A DNA stretch of 27,773 nucleotides from Tritrichomonas foetus (lineage: Eukaryota > Parabasalia > Tritrichomonadida > Tritrichomonadidae). The position numbers and the translations under genes are program-made. Under the pieces are notes generated by a model. That model did not search any database, was not told the DNA's origin, and saw nothing but the letters and a program-made list of their open reading frames with translations. Position 1 is the first letter of the stretch. Every line of letters begins with the position of its first letter. Positions 8,237 through 17,898 of the stretch are shown piece by piece. The stretch covers positions 1-27,773 of the forward strand of contig MLAK01001199.1 in NCBI GenBank assembly GCA_001839685.1, given 5' to 3'.

Positions 8237-8734
8237 TATGCTTATTTTTCCTTTATTTATTATTTTCAAATTCGATTAGCCATTTCCATGATTCATAATA
8301 TTATGATGCATTAATTACTAAATCGGAATATATGATTTCCTCTTTCTTTTTCTTGATTCATTTTAAGAAATCTATGAATGAGAGTTTTCATTTCCAATTT
8401 ATTTTCAATTTTTGATTATTTCTCAAGGTTTTCATTCACAAATATTTTGTTAATTAAAAAATATCTATAAATTTGGTTTATCTTGTTCTTGGTCTATTAT
8501 TGCCAATATGAGGAAAATCAAAATTAAAAAATTAGCAAGCTAAACTCATGGATAGATGTTACAATATGTAGTAAGAATGAATTTTATATTATTTTAGTAA
8601 AGTAACTTATATCTATTTTGCGAAATCAATCTGGAGAAAAATGATAAAATATATAACCAGTTAAGGTGAAATAATTTACCTTCACTTTTTGTACGTTGGA
8701 CTTCATCATCCGTTAGTTCTTCATATTTCACAAA
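8237..8734. other. Intergenic region
   Basis: 498 AT-rich bases between two plus-strand genes. The last 40 bases contain two initiator-like motifs for the EF-hand gene. Nothing else was recognised. Confidence 0.5.
8728..8732 (+). promoter_or_regulatory. Initiator-like motif of the EF-hand gene
   Basis: TCACA (+1 at 8730, five bases before the ATG) and TCATA (8721-8725, +1 at 8723, twelve bases before the ATG) both fit TCA(+1)Py(T/A). The ATG at 8735 is the first after either site and fixes the start. Confidence 0.5.
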
Positions 8735-11563
8735 ATGACTGATGCAGTCTTAGATCGCCTTCGAACATATATTTACTTACGTGATGTCCACCCAATGGAA
8801 TGGTTTGAAGACTTCGATAAACTAAATTGCGGCAAGATTACTGTCGAACAATTTCATCGTGTTTTTCGAACAATACGATTTGAGTTAACAGATGACGAAT
8901 TTAAAGCAATAGCCGACCAGTACATTACAGACAAAGGACTTGTTGACTATCGTGCTTTTATCGATACCATCCAAAACGTGTTTTCCAATAAGGATCTCGA
9001 AAAAACACCAAACGGCACACTATATGATTCAAAAGCTCTTGTGACGCGCCAGCTTGGCTATTCAACATCAAATAACGGCGAGGACAATCGTTATAAAGCC
9101 CTCTATGCAAAAATGTATCATCAAATTTTACATCGCGGTGTTCATATTCGTGAAGCTTATCAAGATTTCGATCGTCACAACAATGGAACAGTTACACAAT
9201 CACAATTCTTTCGAGCAATGCCGTTTACAGATTTATCGGCCGTCGAAATGCAAATGCTCGTTAAAAAATACGCGGACCCAATTTTAAGAGACATTAATTA
9301 TAGAAGACTCATTAATGATGTGAATACCTGGGCACAGCAAAATACAAAGCCACAAGAAACATTTCATATGACACCATTCCTTCCACATCAACTCAATAGT
9401 ATCAAAATGCAATCATTTGATAGAGACACAGATGAATTGATGATGTCATTTGCAGCCCACGTTCGTGAAAAGCGAATTCGAATTATTGAATTTTTCAAAC
9501 AGCATGATCCTCTCAATAAAGGCTATATTTTGAGAGAAAAGTTTGAAGGTGTTATGACACTTTTCGGTTATACATTTACTGATTCAAACCTTTTGAAAAT
9601 TGTTGAAAAGTATTTAGTTAACTACGATTCAACTGAATATGTCAATTATGCTGAATTTTGCCACGACATTACAAACTTAGGTGGCACAGTTGAAAATACA
9701 TTAAAAACCAGAAATTTACCTCAAAAAAACGTCATCAATCACAGACTTGATGCAATTCTAAGTCGCGTGAAAGATACCATTGTTAAATTTAGAATAAATG
9801 TTCTTCCTACAATCCAAGATTTTGATCGACTTGGTCGTGGATACATCACACGATTCCAATTCCATCGCGCTTTAGCAACACTTCGAATTCACATCACTGA
9901 TGAAGAATTAGGAATTATTTGTGAAGTTTACGAAGATGAAAATGGTGTAGATTTTTATAAATTTGTTGAAGACGTTGATCCAACACATACACAAAGCAGA
10001 AGATCATTCCAACCAATTGGAGAAGATAAAGCATCAATCATTCGCGTTTTCGGACATACTCCAACAGGTGATGAATTTGTCACACCTGATAAGGCTGATG
10101 AAATGATTTACAACTCCAAACGTGGTCTTGTTAAGAAAGTCGGGGAAAGTCACGACATTGATGCCCTTCTTTTCGAAATGAAAAGATGGAGTTATGTTAA
10201 TTCAGTTGATTTTCATGATTTCTTAAGCGATTTCGATAGAAACAAAATCAATGAAATAACATATGGAAACTTCAGAACCGGAATTGGACTTGCTACATAT
10301 AAACTTACGGATTCAGAATTCGAATTAATTAAAGATAATTACACATCACCAACCAGACCAGGATTTATTCAATGGAGAAGATTTGCTGATGATATTATTC
10401 AAGCAATAGCCCCATTGAATCTAGAAAAGGATCCTGTCACCACTCCTCAATCGCCCAAAGATACATTTAATCCACGTTATTTAAGTGCTGCCATCACACG
10501 TGGTGTTTCAAATGAATCAGAACCAGCACAACCACAAACACCACCCGATAATGTTAAAAGACTTCTTGAAATTGTCGCCCGACTTGTAAAAGCTCGAAGA
10601 ATTTCATTAATTGAACAATTCAAAGACAAAGATCGCTTCAATCATAAAAGAGTAACAGCTACTGGATTCGCCCAAATTATTCAACTTATTGGAGCTCACT
10701 TATCTAAAAATGAAATCGATGTTCTTTGTGGATTCTATAATGATTCCGCCAATAACTTTGTTGATTATACCAAATTTGTAGATGACATTGATCAATTAGT
10801 TGGATTGTTATTTGGTGACCGTGCAGCTACTTCTATTGTTGCACAACCAATTCCACCATATAACAATGATGATAGTCCTTACTTGATTTCCAGAAAGAGA
10901 ACAGATTTAGGCAATCCACAATGGGAAGAAATTAAAACAAAATTACAAACATATATATACAAACGAAGAATTCGAATTGAAGAATTCTTCTTGGCATTTG
11001 ATAATCTTCGTTCTGGAAAAGTGACTGATCAAAAATTCCGATCAGTCATTGGACAAACAGATCTTCCACTTGAATCAGATCAAATTGACTTTTTAATTAA
11101 TATGTTTCGAGTTCCAGATACAAATGATATGTTTGATTATCGAACATTCTGTCATCAGTTGAATAAAATCTTTGGAAAACGAGAACTATGCAAGAAACCA
11201 GTGGATAAAGGAAAACCACGAACAGCAGCTCTTCCTGATCCTTCCATGACTCTTCAGTCTCTTCAAATTGATGATCAACAAAGACTTGAACAGATTTTGA
11301 AGAGAATGAGATACATGGTTAAAACAAGAAGAATGAATATTAGAGAACAGTTTGAAGACTATGATAGAATGCCACATAAGAATTTCATTACCAAGCAACA
11401 GTTTAGACAATGTATTGCTAGACTCGGACTATCAACAGATCCTCGCGAATTTGATGTTCTTTGTAGGAAATATAAGTGTACAGATCTTGAAGATATGAAT
11501 TATCATTCTTTCTGTGATGATGTTGATGTAATTGATCAGTCATCTATCCAGTTTTCTTCATAG
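8735..11563 (+). CDS. Eight-repeat degenerate EF-hand array protein
   Basis: 942 aa made of eight units, most about 110-130 residues apart, each an EF-hand pair. First hands read helix, then e.g. DFDKLNCGKIT, DFDRHNNGTVT, HDPLNKGYIL, DFDRLGRGYIT, DFDRNKINEIT, KDRFNHKRVT, FDNLRSGKVT, YDRMPHKNFI. Second hands read LTDDEFKAIADQY, LSAVEMQMLVKKY, ITDEELGIICEVY and so on, each followed by a VDYRAF-like end. Position 1 Asp is kept, but loop positions 3, 5 and the position-12 Glu are mostly replaced, so most loops should bind calcium weakly or not at all. The layout resembles EFCAB6-like and trichomonad EF-hand-family proteins, which are often cytoskeletal or axonemal; location is inferred. No signal peptide or TM segment. 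The stop is TAG, with a separate UAAA about 20 bases on. Confidence 0.85.
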   Translation: MTDAVLDRLRTYIYLRDVHPMEWFEDFDKLNCGKITVEQFHRVFRTIRFELTDDEFKAIADQYITDKGLVDYRAFIDTIQNVFSNKDLEKTPNGTLYDSKALVTRQLGYSTSNNGEDNRYKALYAKMYHQILHRGVHIREAYQDFDRHNNGTVTQSQFFRAMPFTDLSAVEMQMLVKKYADPILRDINYRRLINDVNTWAQQNTKPQETFHMTPFLPHQLNSIKMQSFDRDTDELMMSFAAHVREKRIRIIEFFKQHDPLNKGYILREKFEGVMTLFGYTFTDSNLLKIVEKYLVNYDSTEYVNYAEFCHDITNLGGTVENTLKTRNLPQKNVINHRLDAILSRVKDTIVKFRINVLPTIQDFDRLGRGYITRFQFHRALATLRIHITDEELGIICEVYEDENGVDFYKFVEDVDPTHTQSRRSFQPIGEDKASIIRVFGHTPTGDEFVTPDKADEMIYNSKRGLVKKVGESHDIDALLFEMKRWSYVNSVDFHDFLSDFDRNKINEITYGNFRTGIGLATYKLTDSEFELIKDNYTSPTRPGFIQWRRFADDIIQAIAPLNLEKDPVTTPQSPKDTFNPRYLSAAITRGVSNESEPAQPQTPPDNVKRLLEIVARLVKARRISLIEQFKDKDRFNHKRVTATGFAQIIQLIGAHLSKNEIDVLCGFYNDSANNFVDYTKFVDDIDQLVGLLFGDRAATSIVAQPIPPYNNDDSPYLISRKRTDLGNPQWEEIKTKLQTYIYKRRIRIEEFFLAFDNLRSGKVTDQKFRSVIGQTDLPLESDQIDFLINMFRVPDTNDMFDYRTFCHQLNKIFGKRELCKKPVDKGKPRTAALPDPSMTLQSLQIDDQQRLEQILKRMRYMVKTRRMNIREQFEDYDRMPHKNFITKQQFRQCIARLGLSTDPREFDVLCRKYKCTDLEDMNYHSFCDDVDVIDQSSIQFSS

Positions 11564-11686
11564 ATTTATTGTTTCAAAATTAATAAAAAAATGATTTATT
11601 TCTGTTTGAATTTAATTGTTTTTGTTTTGATATTTCAAAATCACAACTATCGAAATTGTAACAAAAAAAGAATTAAAAAACGCAAG

Positions 11687-11692
11687 AAAAAA
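11687..11692 (-). terminator. RNA polymerase III T-run terminator
   Basis: On the minus strand six Ts follow the tRNA discriminator base directly, the usual Pol III stop. A further T-rich stretch follows. Confidence 0.75.
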
Positions 11693-11772
11693 TGGTTGCT
11701 GTGGGGTTCGAACCCACGCCCTCTCGGACCAGTGCCTTAAACTGGCGCCTTGGACCACTCGGCCAAACAACC
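11693..11772 (-). tRNA. tRNA-Leu (anticodon AAG)
   Basis: The minus strand folds as a class II tRNA. The acceptor stem is GGTTGTT with AGCAACC (one T-G pair) plus discriminator A (11693). The D-arm contains GGCCGAGTGGTC. The anticodon stem CCAGT/ACTGG encloses the loop TTAAGGC, giving anticodon AAG (complement of 11736-11738), which reads CUU Leu. The extra arm is of the Leu type, and the T-arm is GTGGG-TTCGAAC-CCCAC with an intact B box. There is no intron and CCA is not encoded. It sits in the 294-bp gap between two plus-strand genes and is transcribed away from the LRR gene, whose ATG is 86 bases from its 5' end. Confidence 0.95.
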
Positions 11773-11857
11773 TTGCTGATGTTTTTTACATTGATTATTA
11801 TTTGTTCATTTATTGGTCTTTTAACGGCTTCTCGTATTCAATTTAACGGAACTAAAA

Positions 11858-14800
11858 ATGAAAAGCAAAGTTGATTCAGATATTAAAAAATTCGAACAAC
11901 AACTCATTGCCGACGAAAAACACCCCATCTTCATTTTTAAAGGACGAAACCACGCTAAAAGTAAATCCGGTTCTAAATGCATATTCGCCTTCGCTCAAAC
12001 TCATTTTTGCGTTTTACAATCAAAGAAAATCGAAGCCCACATATGGAATTCAGTCTCTCATTTTTCATATAAAAATGATATGATTTTAATCAATTTTAAT
12101 TCCACCGAATTTATCATTTCTGTCGAAAATATTCAAACTGTTCTATCTGAATTTTCTGAAATGCTTCAAAGAATTCTCCTTCCAACTGAATTGAAAAGAA
12201 TCAATTTTTATTCCCTCAATCCTGCGATTGTCGGCCCAGGGACCAGGTCACCAGCCGCCCGATACAAAATGAACAACACCAAGAAAATAGATAAAAAAGC
12301 GCACGCTGATTTTATTTGTGCCTTAACCTATGGAAATCCAGTCATTCAGTTGCAAGAAGTTCGTAAGCCTAAACAATACGTTAATGTTATGTTTGATACA
12401 ATTCCACTTTTCAGAACAGCCAAAGTTTTGAAAATTCCGAGGTATTTCAATTTTGATGTTTTTCCAAATGTTGCTGAATTTACAGCAAACATTCGATCAT
12501 TAAAATCAATTGAGGTGTATGGTCCAATTAATAATGGAATGGATTTATTCGTTCAAAACGTCAGGAAAAATGCAAAAACTTCTGAATTGAGCTCACTTTC
12601 ATTTTGTTTGTCAGATTTTTCAGAAAATGAATTAAATTCGATATCAGAAATTATCACAAATGGCCCTATTACTGGCCTTGAACTTCATCGTGCGATAAGT
12701 CCAGAATCTATGAATTTTTTCTATTCTATCTTCTTATCACCGCAATTAAATAATTCTTTACAAATTTTGAATTTAGATCGAACACCGAATCTTAATTTAA
12801 TGAAACTTTTACCTAAAATTCGAAATATACCATTTTTGTCCTTGGCAAATTGTGATTTAGAAATTGGTGAAACAATAAATATTATTTCAAATTGTTCTAT
12901 GGTCGATTTAATGACTTTGAACCTATCTGGAAATGAAGCAAGAACTATTCCAAGTGAAAATTCAACAATTCCAAAACATTTGAAAAGATTACTTTTAAAT
13001 AATATTTCATGGCCAGATAATTATTTAGAGGATTTCTTTGCATTCATTTTCGAAAAGTTTGAAAATGGTCTTTCATTTGGATTTTCAGGAGCAATTGCAT
13101 CAACGAACGAATGGTTTAATCTCTTTAATTATTTAGGAACTTCAAATTATGAAAAATTGCTTGGTTTAGATTGGAGTCGAAATCCTGTTCATTTAAATCT
13201 CTTTAAATTCATGAAAAATAATCCGCAAGTGAATCATTTAGAGTTAAATGGATGTTTTAATGAAAATTGCCAAGAAATCATTTCTGAACTTTGTGAATTT
13301 ATTAAGTTTTCACCAGCTTTGAAACGATTAGATATTGTTGGCAATTCTGATAACCATCTTGGTGTTCAAATTGTTGATATTTTACGTGCATCGTTATCAC
13401 ATAAGACATTAATTATTTTAAATGTTCCATTTAGTTATGGCGGCATTGAAGCACTTAATTTCTTACCAAATTTAACTAATACTGTTGGTGCCTTAAGAAT
13501 TTTAAACTTTGAAGGTTTATTTGCTGAGGATTATAACAATTTTTCAAATATTTTAACTGAACTTTCAAGAACACATCACGAAGTGAAAATTAGTTTTCCA
13601 CTTTCTGATTTAGATTTTTATTTAACTAAAGGATTAATTGAAGAGTCTGATATAATTGAATTGAAAGAATTATATCGATTTTCTTTCGTTGATGAGCCAC
13701 CAAAATCACCAGAAAGCGTTGCAATTCAACCAGCACAAGTTCCACTTTTGAATAAAAAGAGATCAATTTTTGTTCATTACCAAAATGATCTTTTCCCCGT
13801 CTATATGACTGATCAAGACTATAAAGCAATTGCTGAAGACCTAAACATTATTCCAAATGTTGAACCACTTAGAATTGGAATGCATGAAACATCCGAAATG
13901 TTTTCACCACGAACTGAACTTGATGCGATAGAAATTGATAATGAGAATCTTGAAGAAAGAAACATAAATGAACAACGTCAATCATCAAGAAAATTCATTG
14001 ATGAAGTTCATCAAGTAATTTCCCAAAAATCTCTAATTCTTCAACAACAATCTGGAAAACGAACAAGAAAATTACTTCCTGAATATTCAGAAACTTCTTA
14101 TTCTTCGTCATATTCATATTCTTCATATACATCTAAATCAACAACAGTGCCAATTTTAGATGAAAATGGAAAAGAAGATGAAGAAACAGATAGCTTAAAT
14201 TATCAAAGTAAACGATCTAATAGACAATATGTTCATGTTCCACCGCCAAAATTAATTTATTCTTCGAGTTCATCGGAAGCAAAAGTTGCTTCTCATTCCA
14301 AAAAATCAAAGCCAGCAAGACCACCATCAATATTATCTTCTTCAACATCAAATAAAAATAAATTATCTTCATCATCTGAAGAAAGTTTCCATTCAAGAGG
14401 ATCACACGCAGAATCCATTAAATCAGAAAAATTCATCCTTCAAAAAATTCCATCACGATCAAGTACAACCGGAAGTACTGAAACAAATAAAGACAAAAAA
14501 CAAAAGAATGCTCGAGTTGCACCAATTATGCTACATTCTGAATCAGAAAGTTCTACATCAGCTGGAAAGAAATCGAAATCATCAAAATCTGTTACTTCCA
14601 GAGTCTCAAAACAATCAAAGATTTCTACAATTTCAGAGATTTCAAAAGCTCCTGAACAATCAGTAGAAAAATCTTCATTGAAAATGCAACTCGTACTTAA
14701 TGATACTGAAGAATCAAGCTCATCAACCAAACACTCTCCTTCAGTTAAATCACGTTCATCAAATGTACAAGAGAGAGCAGCTTCAATCAAAAGCTTAAAT

Positions 14801-16315
14801 GTCAGCGATCTAGATAGCTCTGAAGAAGGAAAGGAAGGCGAGCTTTGTCAATTACCAGAACCTCCATCCACCCAATTCAATGTTCCACCAATCCACTCTA
14901 AAGTTGAATCTGTTCATTCTAAGCAATCAACACATTCTAAGGCACCATCTATGCATTCAAAAGCCGAGAATGTCATTTCTGAAAGTTCTTCATCAACATC
15001 ATCACATTCAAAATCAGGCTCTGTTCATTCGAAGTTTTCTGCGAAAAGTGCGCCAGTCAAAGATAGAAATGAAAATATTTATTCAAAGAACACAGAAAGA
15101 GCAGTATCAGTTGTTGGTGGAAAAAGAGTCCAGTCGAGAAATCATGACCAAGCAATTTCTGATAATGCCAAGAAAAATGCATTATTGAATCGAAATTATT
15201 ATTCTCAAAACGATTCCTCTTCTTCTTCTTCTTCTTCGAGTGATGATGTTCGTGAAAATGAGATTGTTAATAAAGCTCCTTCTGTTCATTCAAAGAAATC
15301 AAGCAAATCAACAAAAAGCATGCCTTATAATAATCCTTATTCACTTCCAGCTGATCAAAGATCGATACATGCAAAATCTGTGCATCCTGGCCAATTCACT
15401 ATAGCTTCTTCATCTCCTGTAAAGAATAATGGAATACATAATAATTTTGATGATGATTTGAATAATAATGATGTTGAATCTGTGAAAGGAATGTTGATAT
15501 TACCCCCTGATCAACATGAATCCGAAGAAGCAATTCTTAAACTTCCATCAGCACTTTCCGAAAATTCATCTTCAACAAATTATTCAGAAAGTTCATCAAT
15601 TTCCCAACCAAATGACGACGGAGTCTCTAAACATTCCAATAAAGGCATTCTCCCATTGTCTCAACCACAACAACAGCAAATATCACGTTCACATAAAGCA
15701 TCAAGCAAAGCTTCAAGTAAAGCACCAAGTAGAGTTTCAAATAAAGTCGAACTTTTGAACTTTTCTTCTTCATCTTCATCTTCAACACGTTCATCTGCTT
15801 CTTCGAAGGCAAAATCAAAATCTGTGAAATCTAAAGCATCATCACGTCTTTCACATAATGAGGTCGCACAGCGTGCAATTGAAAATATTCTTCAACAAAA
15901 TGATGACGATGATGATGATGAAAACTATGTGCCACGAACACCAAAACAATTACAAAAAGTTACTGTTCGGCAATCAAAAATACTTGAATCATCAACTTCT
16001 TCTGCTGCAGGAAATACCAAAAATGAACCACAATACTCACCAACACGCCAAAGCAACTATTTATTCATGTCTAACTCAATGAGGAGGAGTTCGCCACGAA
16101 CACCAGGCACACCAGGATCTCCAGGCTCACCAAGAAAGGCTCCGCCACTTCTTGAATTTGCAGAACCAGATTGGCAGTATCCTGAGCTTGTTGACATGAG
16201 GATGGATGCAACAATTTTCAAGAAAGTTGATAAACAGTTTATGCTCGATGAGCTTTTTAATAATCTATCCAATGAGAAACACCATTCATCAACCAGAAAC
16301 CTCTATACTGAATAA
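11858..16315 (+). CDS. Large leucine-rich-repeat protein, CARMIL-like layout, Ser/Lys-rich tail
   Basis: 1,485 aa. Residues about 1-110 form a compact region, possibly PH-like as in CARMIL/LRRC16 (FIFKGRN, FAFAQTHFCVLQSKK, ILINFNSTEFIISVENIQTV). From about 185 to 620 there are irregular LRR units (LSSLSFCLSDFSENELNSIS, LQILNLDRTPNLNLMKLL, LLGLDWSRNPVHLNLFKFM, VNHLELNGCF). Residues about 690-1400 are disordered, with Ser runs, SKSSK clusters, repeated HSK motifs (densest near 1010-1065) and an Asp run. A basic SPRTPGTPGSPGSPRK linker (about 1413-1428) leads to a short conserved-looking end (WQYPELVDMRMDATIFKKV). In animals CARMIL proteins regulate actin capping protein; no clear capping-protein motif is seen here, so that role is unproven. 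TAAA overlaps the stop. TTCAATTT lies about 20 bases before the ATG, a poor initiator match. Confidence 0.8.
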   Translation: MKSKVDSDIKKFEQQLIADEKHPIFIFKGRNHAKSKSGSKCIFAFAQTHFCVLQSKKIEAHIWNSVSHFSYKNDMILINFNSTEFIISVENIQTVLSEFSEMLQRILLPTELKRINFYSLNPAIVGPGTRSPAARYKMNNTKKIDKKAHADFICALTYGNPVIQLQEVRKPKQYVNVMFDTIPLFRTAKVLKIPRYFNFDVFPNVAEFTANIRSLKSIEVYGPINNGMDLFVQNVRKNAKTSELSSLSFCLSDFSENELNSISEIITNGPITGLELHRAISPESMNFFYSIFLSPQLNNSLQILNLDRTPNLNLMKLLPKIRNIPFLSLANCDLEIGETINIISNCSMVDLMTLNLSGNEARTIPSENSTIPKHLKRLLLNNISWPDNYLEDFFAFIFEKFENGLSFGFSGAIASTNEWFNLFNYLGTSNYEKLLGLDWSRNPVHLNLFKFMKNNPQVNHLELNGCFNENCQEIISELCEFIKFSPALKRLDIVGNSDNHLGVQIVDILRASLSHKTLIILNVPFSYGGIEALNFLPNLTNTVGALRILNFEGLFAEDYNNFSNILTELSRTHHEVKISFPLSDLDFYLTKGLIEESDIIELKELYRFSFVDEPPKSPESVAIQPAQVPLLNKKRSIFVHYQNDLFPVYMTDQDYKAIAEDLNIIPNVEPLRIGMHETSEMFSPRTELDAIEIDNENLEERNINEQRQSSRKFIDEVHQVISQKSLILQQQSGKRTRKLLPEYSETSYSSSYSYSSYTSKSTTVPILDENGKEDEETDSLNYQSKRSNRQYVHVPPPKLIYSSSSSEAKVASHSKKSKPARPPSILSSSTSNKNKLSSSSEESFHSRGSHAESIKSEKFILQKIPSRSSTTGSTETNKDKKQKNARVAPIMLHSESESSTSAGKKSKSSKSVTSRVSKQSKISTISEISKAPEQSVEKSSLKMQLVLNDTEESSSSTKHSPSVKSRSSNVQERAASIKSLNVSDLDSSEEGKEGELCQLPEPPSTQFNVPPIHSKVESVHSKQSTHSKAPSMHSKAENVISESSSSTSSHSKSGSVHSKFSAKSAPVKDRNENIYSKNTERAVSVVGGKRVQSRNHDQAISDNAKKNALLNRNYYSQNDSSSSSSSSSDDVRENEIVNKAPSVHSKKSSKSTKSMPYNNPYSLPADQRSIHAKSVHPGQFTIASSSPVKNNGIHNNFDDDLNNNDVESVKGMLILPPDQHESEEAILKLPSALSENSSSTNYSESSSISQPNDDGVSKHSNKGILPLSQPQQQQISRSHKASSKASSKAPSRVSNKVELLNFSSSSSSSTRSSASSKAKSKSVKSKASSRLSHNEVAQRAIENILQQNDDDDDDENYVPRTPKQLQKVTVRQSKILESSTSSAAGNTKNEPQYSPTRQSNYLFMSNSMRRSSPRTPGTPGSPGSPRKAPPLLEFAEPDWQYPELVDMRMDATIFKKVDKQFMLDELFNNLSNEKHHSSTRNLYTE

Positions 16316-16373
16316 AATTGTATTCGATACGAATAATTTCATTTTGTTATTTTCTACATTCATTTTTATTTAC

Positions 16374-16640
16374 GTCTTTCGTTGATACTTCTTTCTTTCG
16401 TTAATACTTCTTTCTTTCGTTGATACTTCTTTCTTTCGTTGATATTTTTTTCCTTCTTTGATTTTCCTTTCCTTTTTTGATATTTCTTTCTTTCTTTGAT
16501 ACTTCTTTCTTTCGTTGATATTTTTTTCCTTCTTTGATTTTTCTTTCCTTCTTTGATATTTCTTTCTTTCTTTGATACTTCTTTCTTTCGTTGATACTTC
16601 TTTCTTTCGTTGATATTTTTTTTCCTTCTTTGATACTTCA
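16374..16640. repeat. 19-bp minisatellite, about 14 units
   Basis: The plus-strand unit TTCTTTCTTTCGTTGATAC and variants repeat with GATA (once AATA) exactly every 19 bases from 16384 to 16612, thirteen units in strict phase. A last unit at 16632 is shifted by one T. Variant units recur at offsets of 76 and 95 (4 and 5 units), a higher-order pattern. The array lies in the 553-bp gap between two convergent genes and is strongly pyrimidine/purine-biased. The rest of the gap (16641-16868) is AT-rich and shows nothing else. Confidence 0.9.
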
Positions 16641-16868
16641 TTTTTTCGTCCCCTATAAATTTCGGAGTAATATCGAAATCCAATCGCCTTCTATCTTTTG
16701 AACTCTTCACCAATTTTATCATTTTCACGCACACTTTGCAACATAAGAATCGAGTCTCTCATGTAAAGAAAAAAGAAAAGAAAAAATGATAAACAATGTT
16801 TTATAAATATATAAATACGATTTAAATAATATAAAAATTTCTACTCATAAAATAATAAAAGAAATATC

Positions 16869-17597
16869 TCACAGAGATGACACAGTTGCATCATCGCTGT
16901 TATCATTCGGGTATGGAAGCCCCTGCTCGATGAGCTGTTTTCTGTAAAATGTTCGAATTTCATGCAAGGTTGATGGCGTGAGTGAATTCAAATCCACTAC
17001 GAGGTCCTCATCAGTTGTGTCTATCGGCGGATCATTTTTCCTTAAGATTGCTGCAACCTGCTCGATGTCTTTTGGCGATTTAACCATTTCGCTGGCTTTC
17101 ATCAGATTCGCCATCTCTTTTGAATTGAATGTCGCCAGAAGCGGTAGAGAATTGTCTAGATTGCGAGGAACGATAGATTGGAGTGAAGGCGGGCATTTGA
17201 CGAGCATTGAATCAAATTTCTCACGAAGCGAATAAACGTGTTTTGCCCATCCGGAAACGTTGTGGAGATCGAGTGGTTTCTTTAAATGCTGGAATCGTTT
17301 CGACATGTGGTGCGCCATGTAAGCGATTAAGGAATCTTTTCCATTATAAGTTTCTGCGTTCAACCAGACAGTATCGATGTCTTTCTCCCACTGAAGAACA
17401 CTTTTGTACTCACCACGTTGAAGCCGACCGAAAATTGTTCCGAGATCTTGCGGATTGCGAATCTTTTTATAGTAATTTGGAATATTTTGCTTTTTTGGAT
17501 CGACTGGTTCGTTAAAAACAGAAGCTGCTGGAGATTTTCGAAGTTTTGCTGTAATGTCAATGCAGAGTTTGAGTTGATCAGGGCTGATTTCTTCCAT
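16869..17597 (-). CDS. Compact BET-like protein: one bromodomain plus NET/ET domain
   Basis: 242 aa. The bromodomain spans about residues 8-108: FNEPVDPKKQNIPNYY, KIRNPQDLGTIFGRLQRGEY (45-64), and LNAETYNGKDS (79-89), where Asn85 is the acetyl-lysine-contacting Asn. After a 50-residue linker, residues about 160-226 match the NET (ET) domain of BET proteins, seen best at DEDLVVDLNSLTPSTLHEIR (196-215). BET proteins read acetylated histones and recruit transcription factors through ET. Here there is only one bromodomain and no long tail, the plant GTE/protist arrangement in miniature. A nuclear reader role is inferred. The ATG is preceded by ATAATCA; no good initiator was found. A 301-bp gap to the next gene upstream (17598-17898) shows nothing notable. 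Confidence 0.85.
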   Translation of the reverse strand: MEEISPDQLKLCIDITAKLRKSPAASVFNEPVDPKKQNIPNYYKKIRNPQDLGTIFGRLQRGEYKSVLQWEKDIDTVWLNAETYNGKDSLIAYMAHHMSKRFQHLKKPLDLHNVSGWAKHVYSLREKFDSMLVKCPPSLQSIVPRNLDNSLPLLATFNSKEMANLMKASEMVKSPKDIEQVAAILRKNDPPIDTTDEDLVVDLNSLTPSTLHEIRTFYRKQLIEQGLPYPNDNSDDATVSSL

Positions 17598-17898
17598 TGA
17601 TTATTCGAAGATTTGTAGACCGTTTATTGCTTTTCTCATCATTCGAATTCACCTATTCAATTTGACCTTATATTTCAATATTATTCATACAGGTATCTCG
17701 TTGGTTTTATCTTAAAATTATGTACACAACTTACAATTAAGCATAAACTAGAAAAAACTATTTAAAATAACAACACCATCAAAAATAAAAGAATATTTGA
17801 AATTTTCTAATTTCATGATAGAGTAATTTTACTACAAATATATACTTATAAGGATTAATAATAGAAATTATATGTATATTAGATATCAGAGTAGTGTA

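Noticed and set aside
11692..11874. 60-aa plus-strand ORF
   Set aside because: Its first half is the tRNA-Leu gene read on the wrong strand.
14270..14340. Possible capping-protein-interaction motif (SHSKKSKPARPPS) in the LRR protein
   Set aside because: It matches the CARMIL motif only loosely (His, Arg-Pro) in a Lys/Ser/Pro-rich region where such matches arise by chance.
14100..15900. Several 60-126 aa ORFs on both strands within the LRR protein tail
   Set aside because: Low-complexity Ser/Lys codons leave other frames open; none has a recognisable domain.
16366..16734. 122-aa Lys/Arg/Glu-rich minus-strand ORF
   Set aside because: It is only the translation of the 19-bp minisatellite; the unit is not a multiple of three and no conserved sequence or promoter motif supports it.
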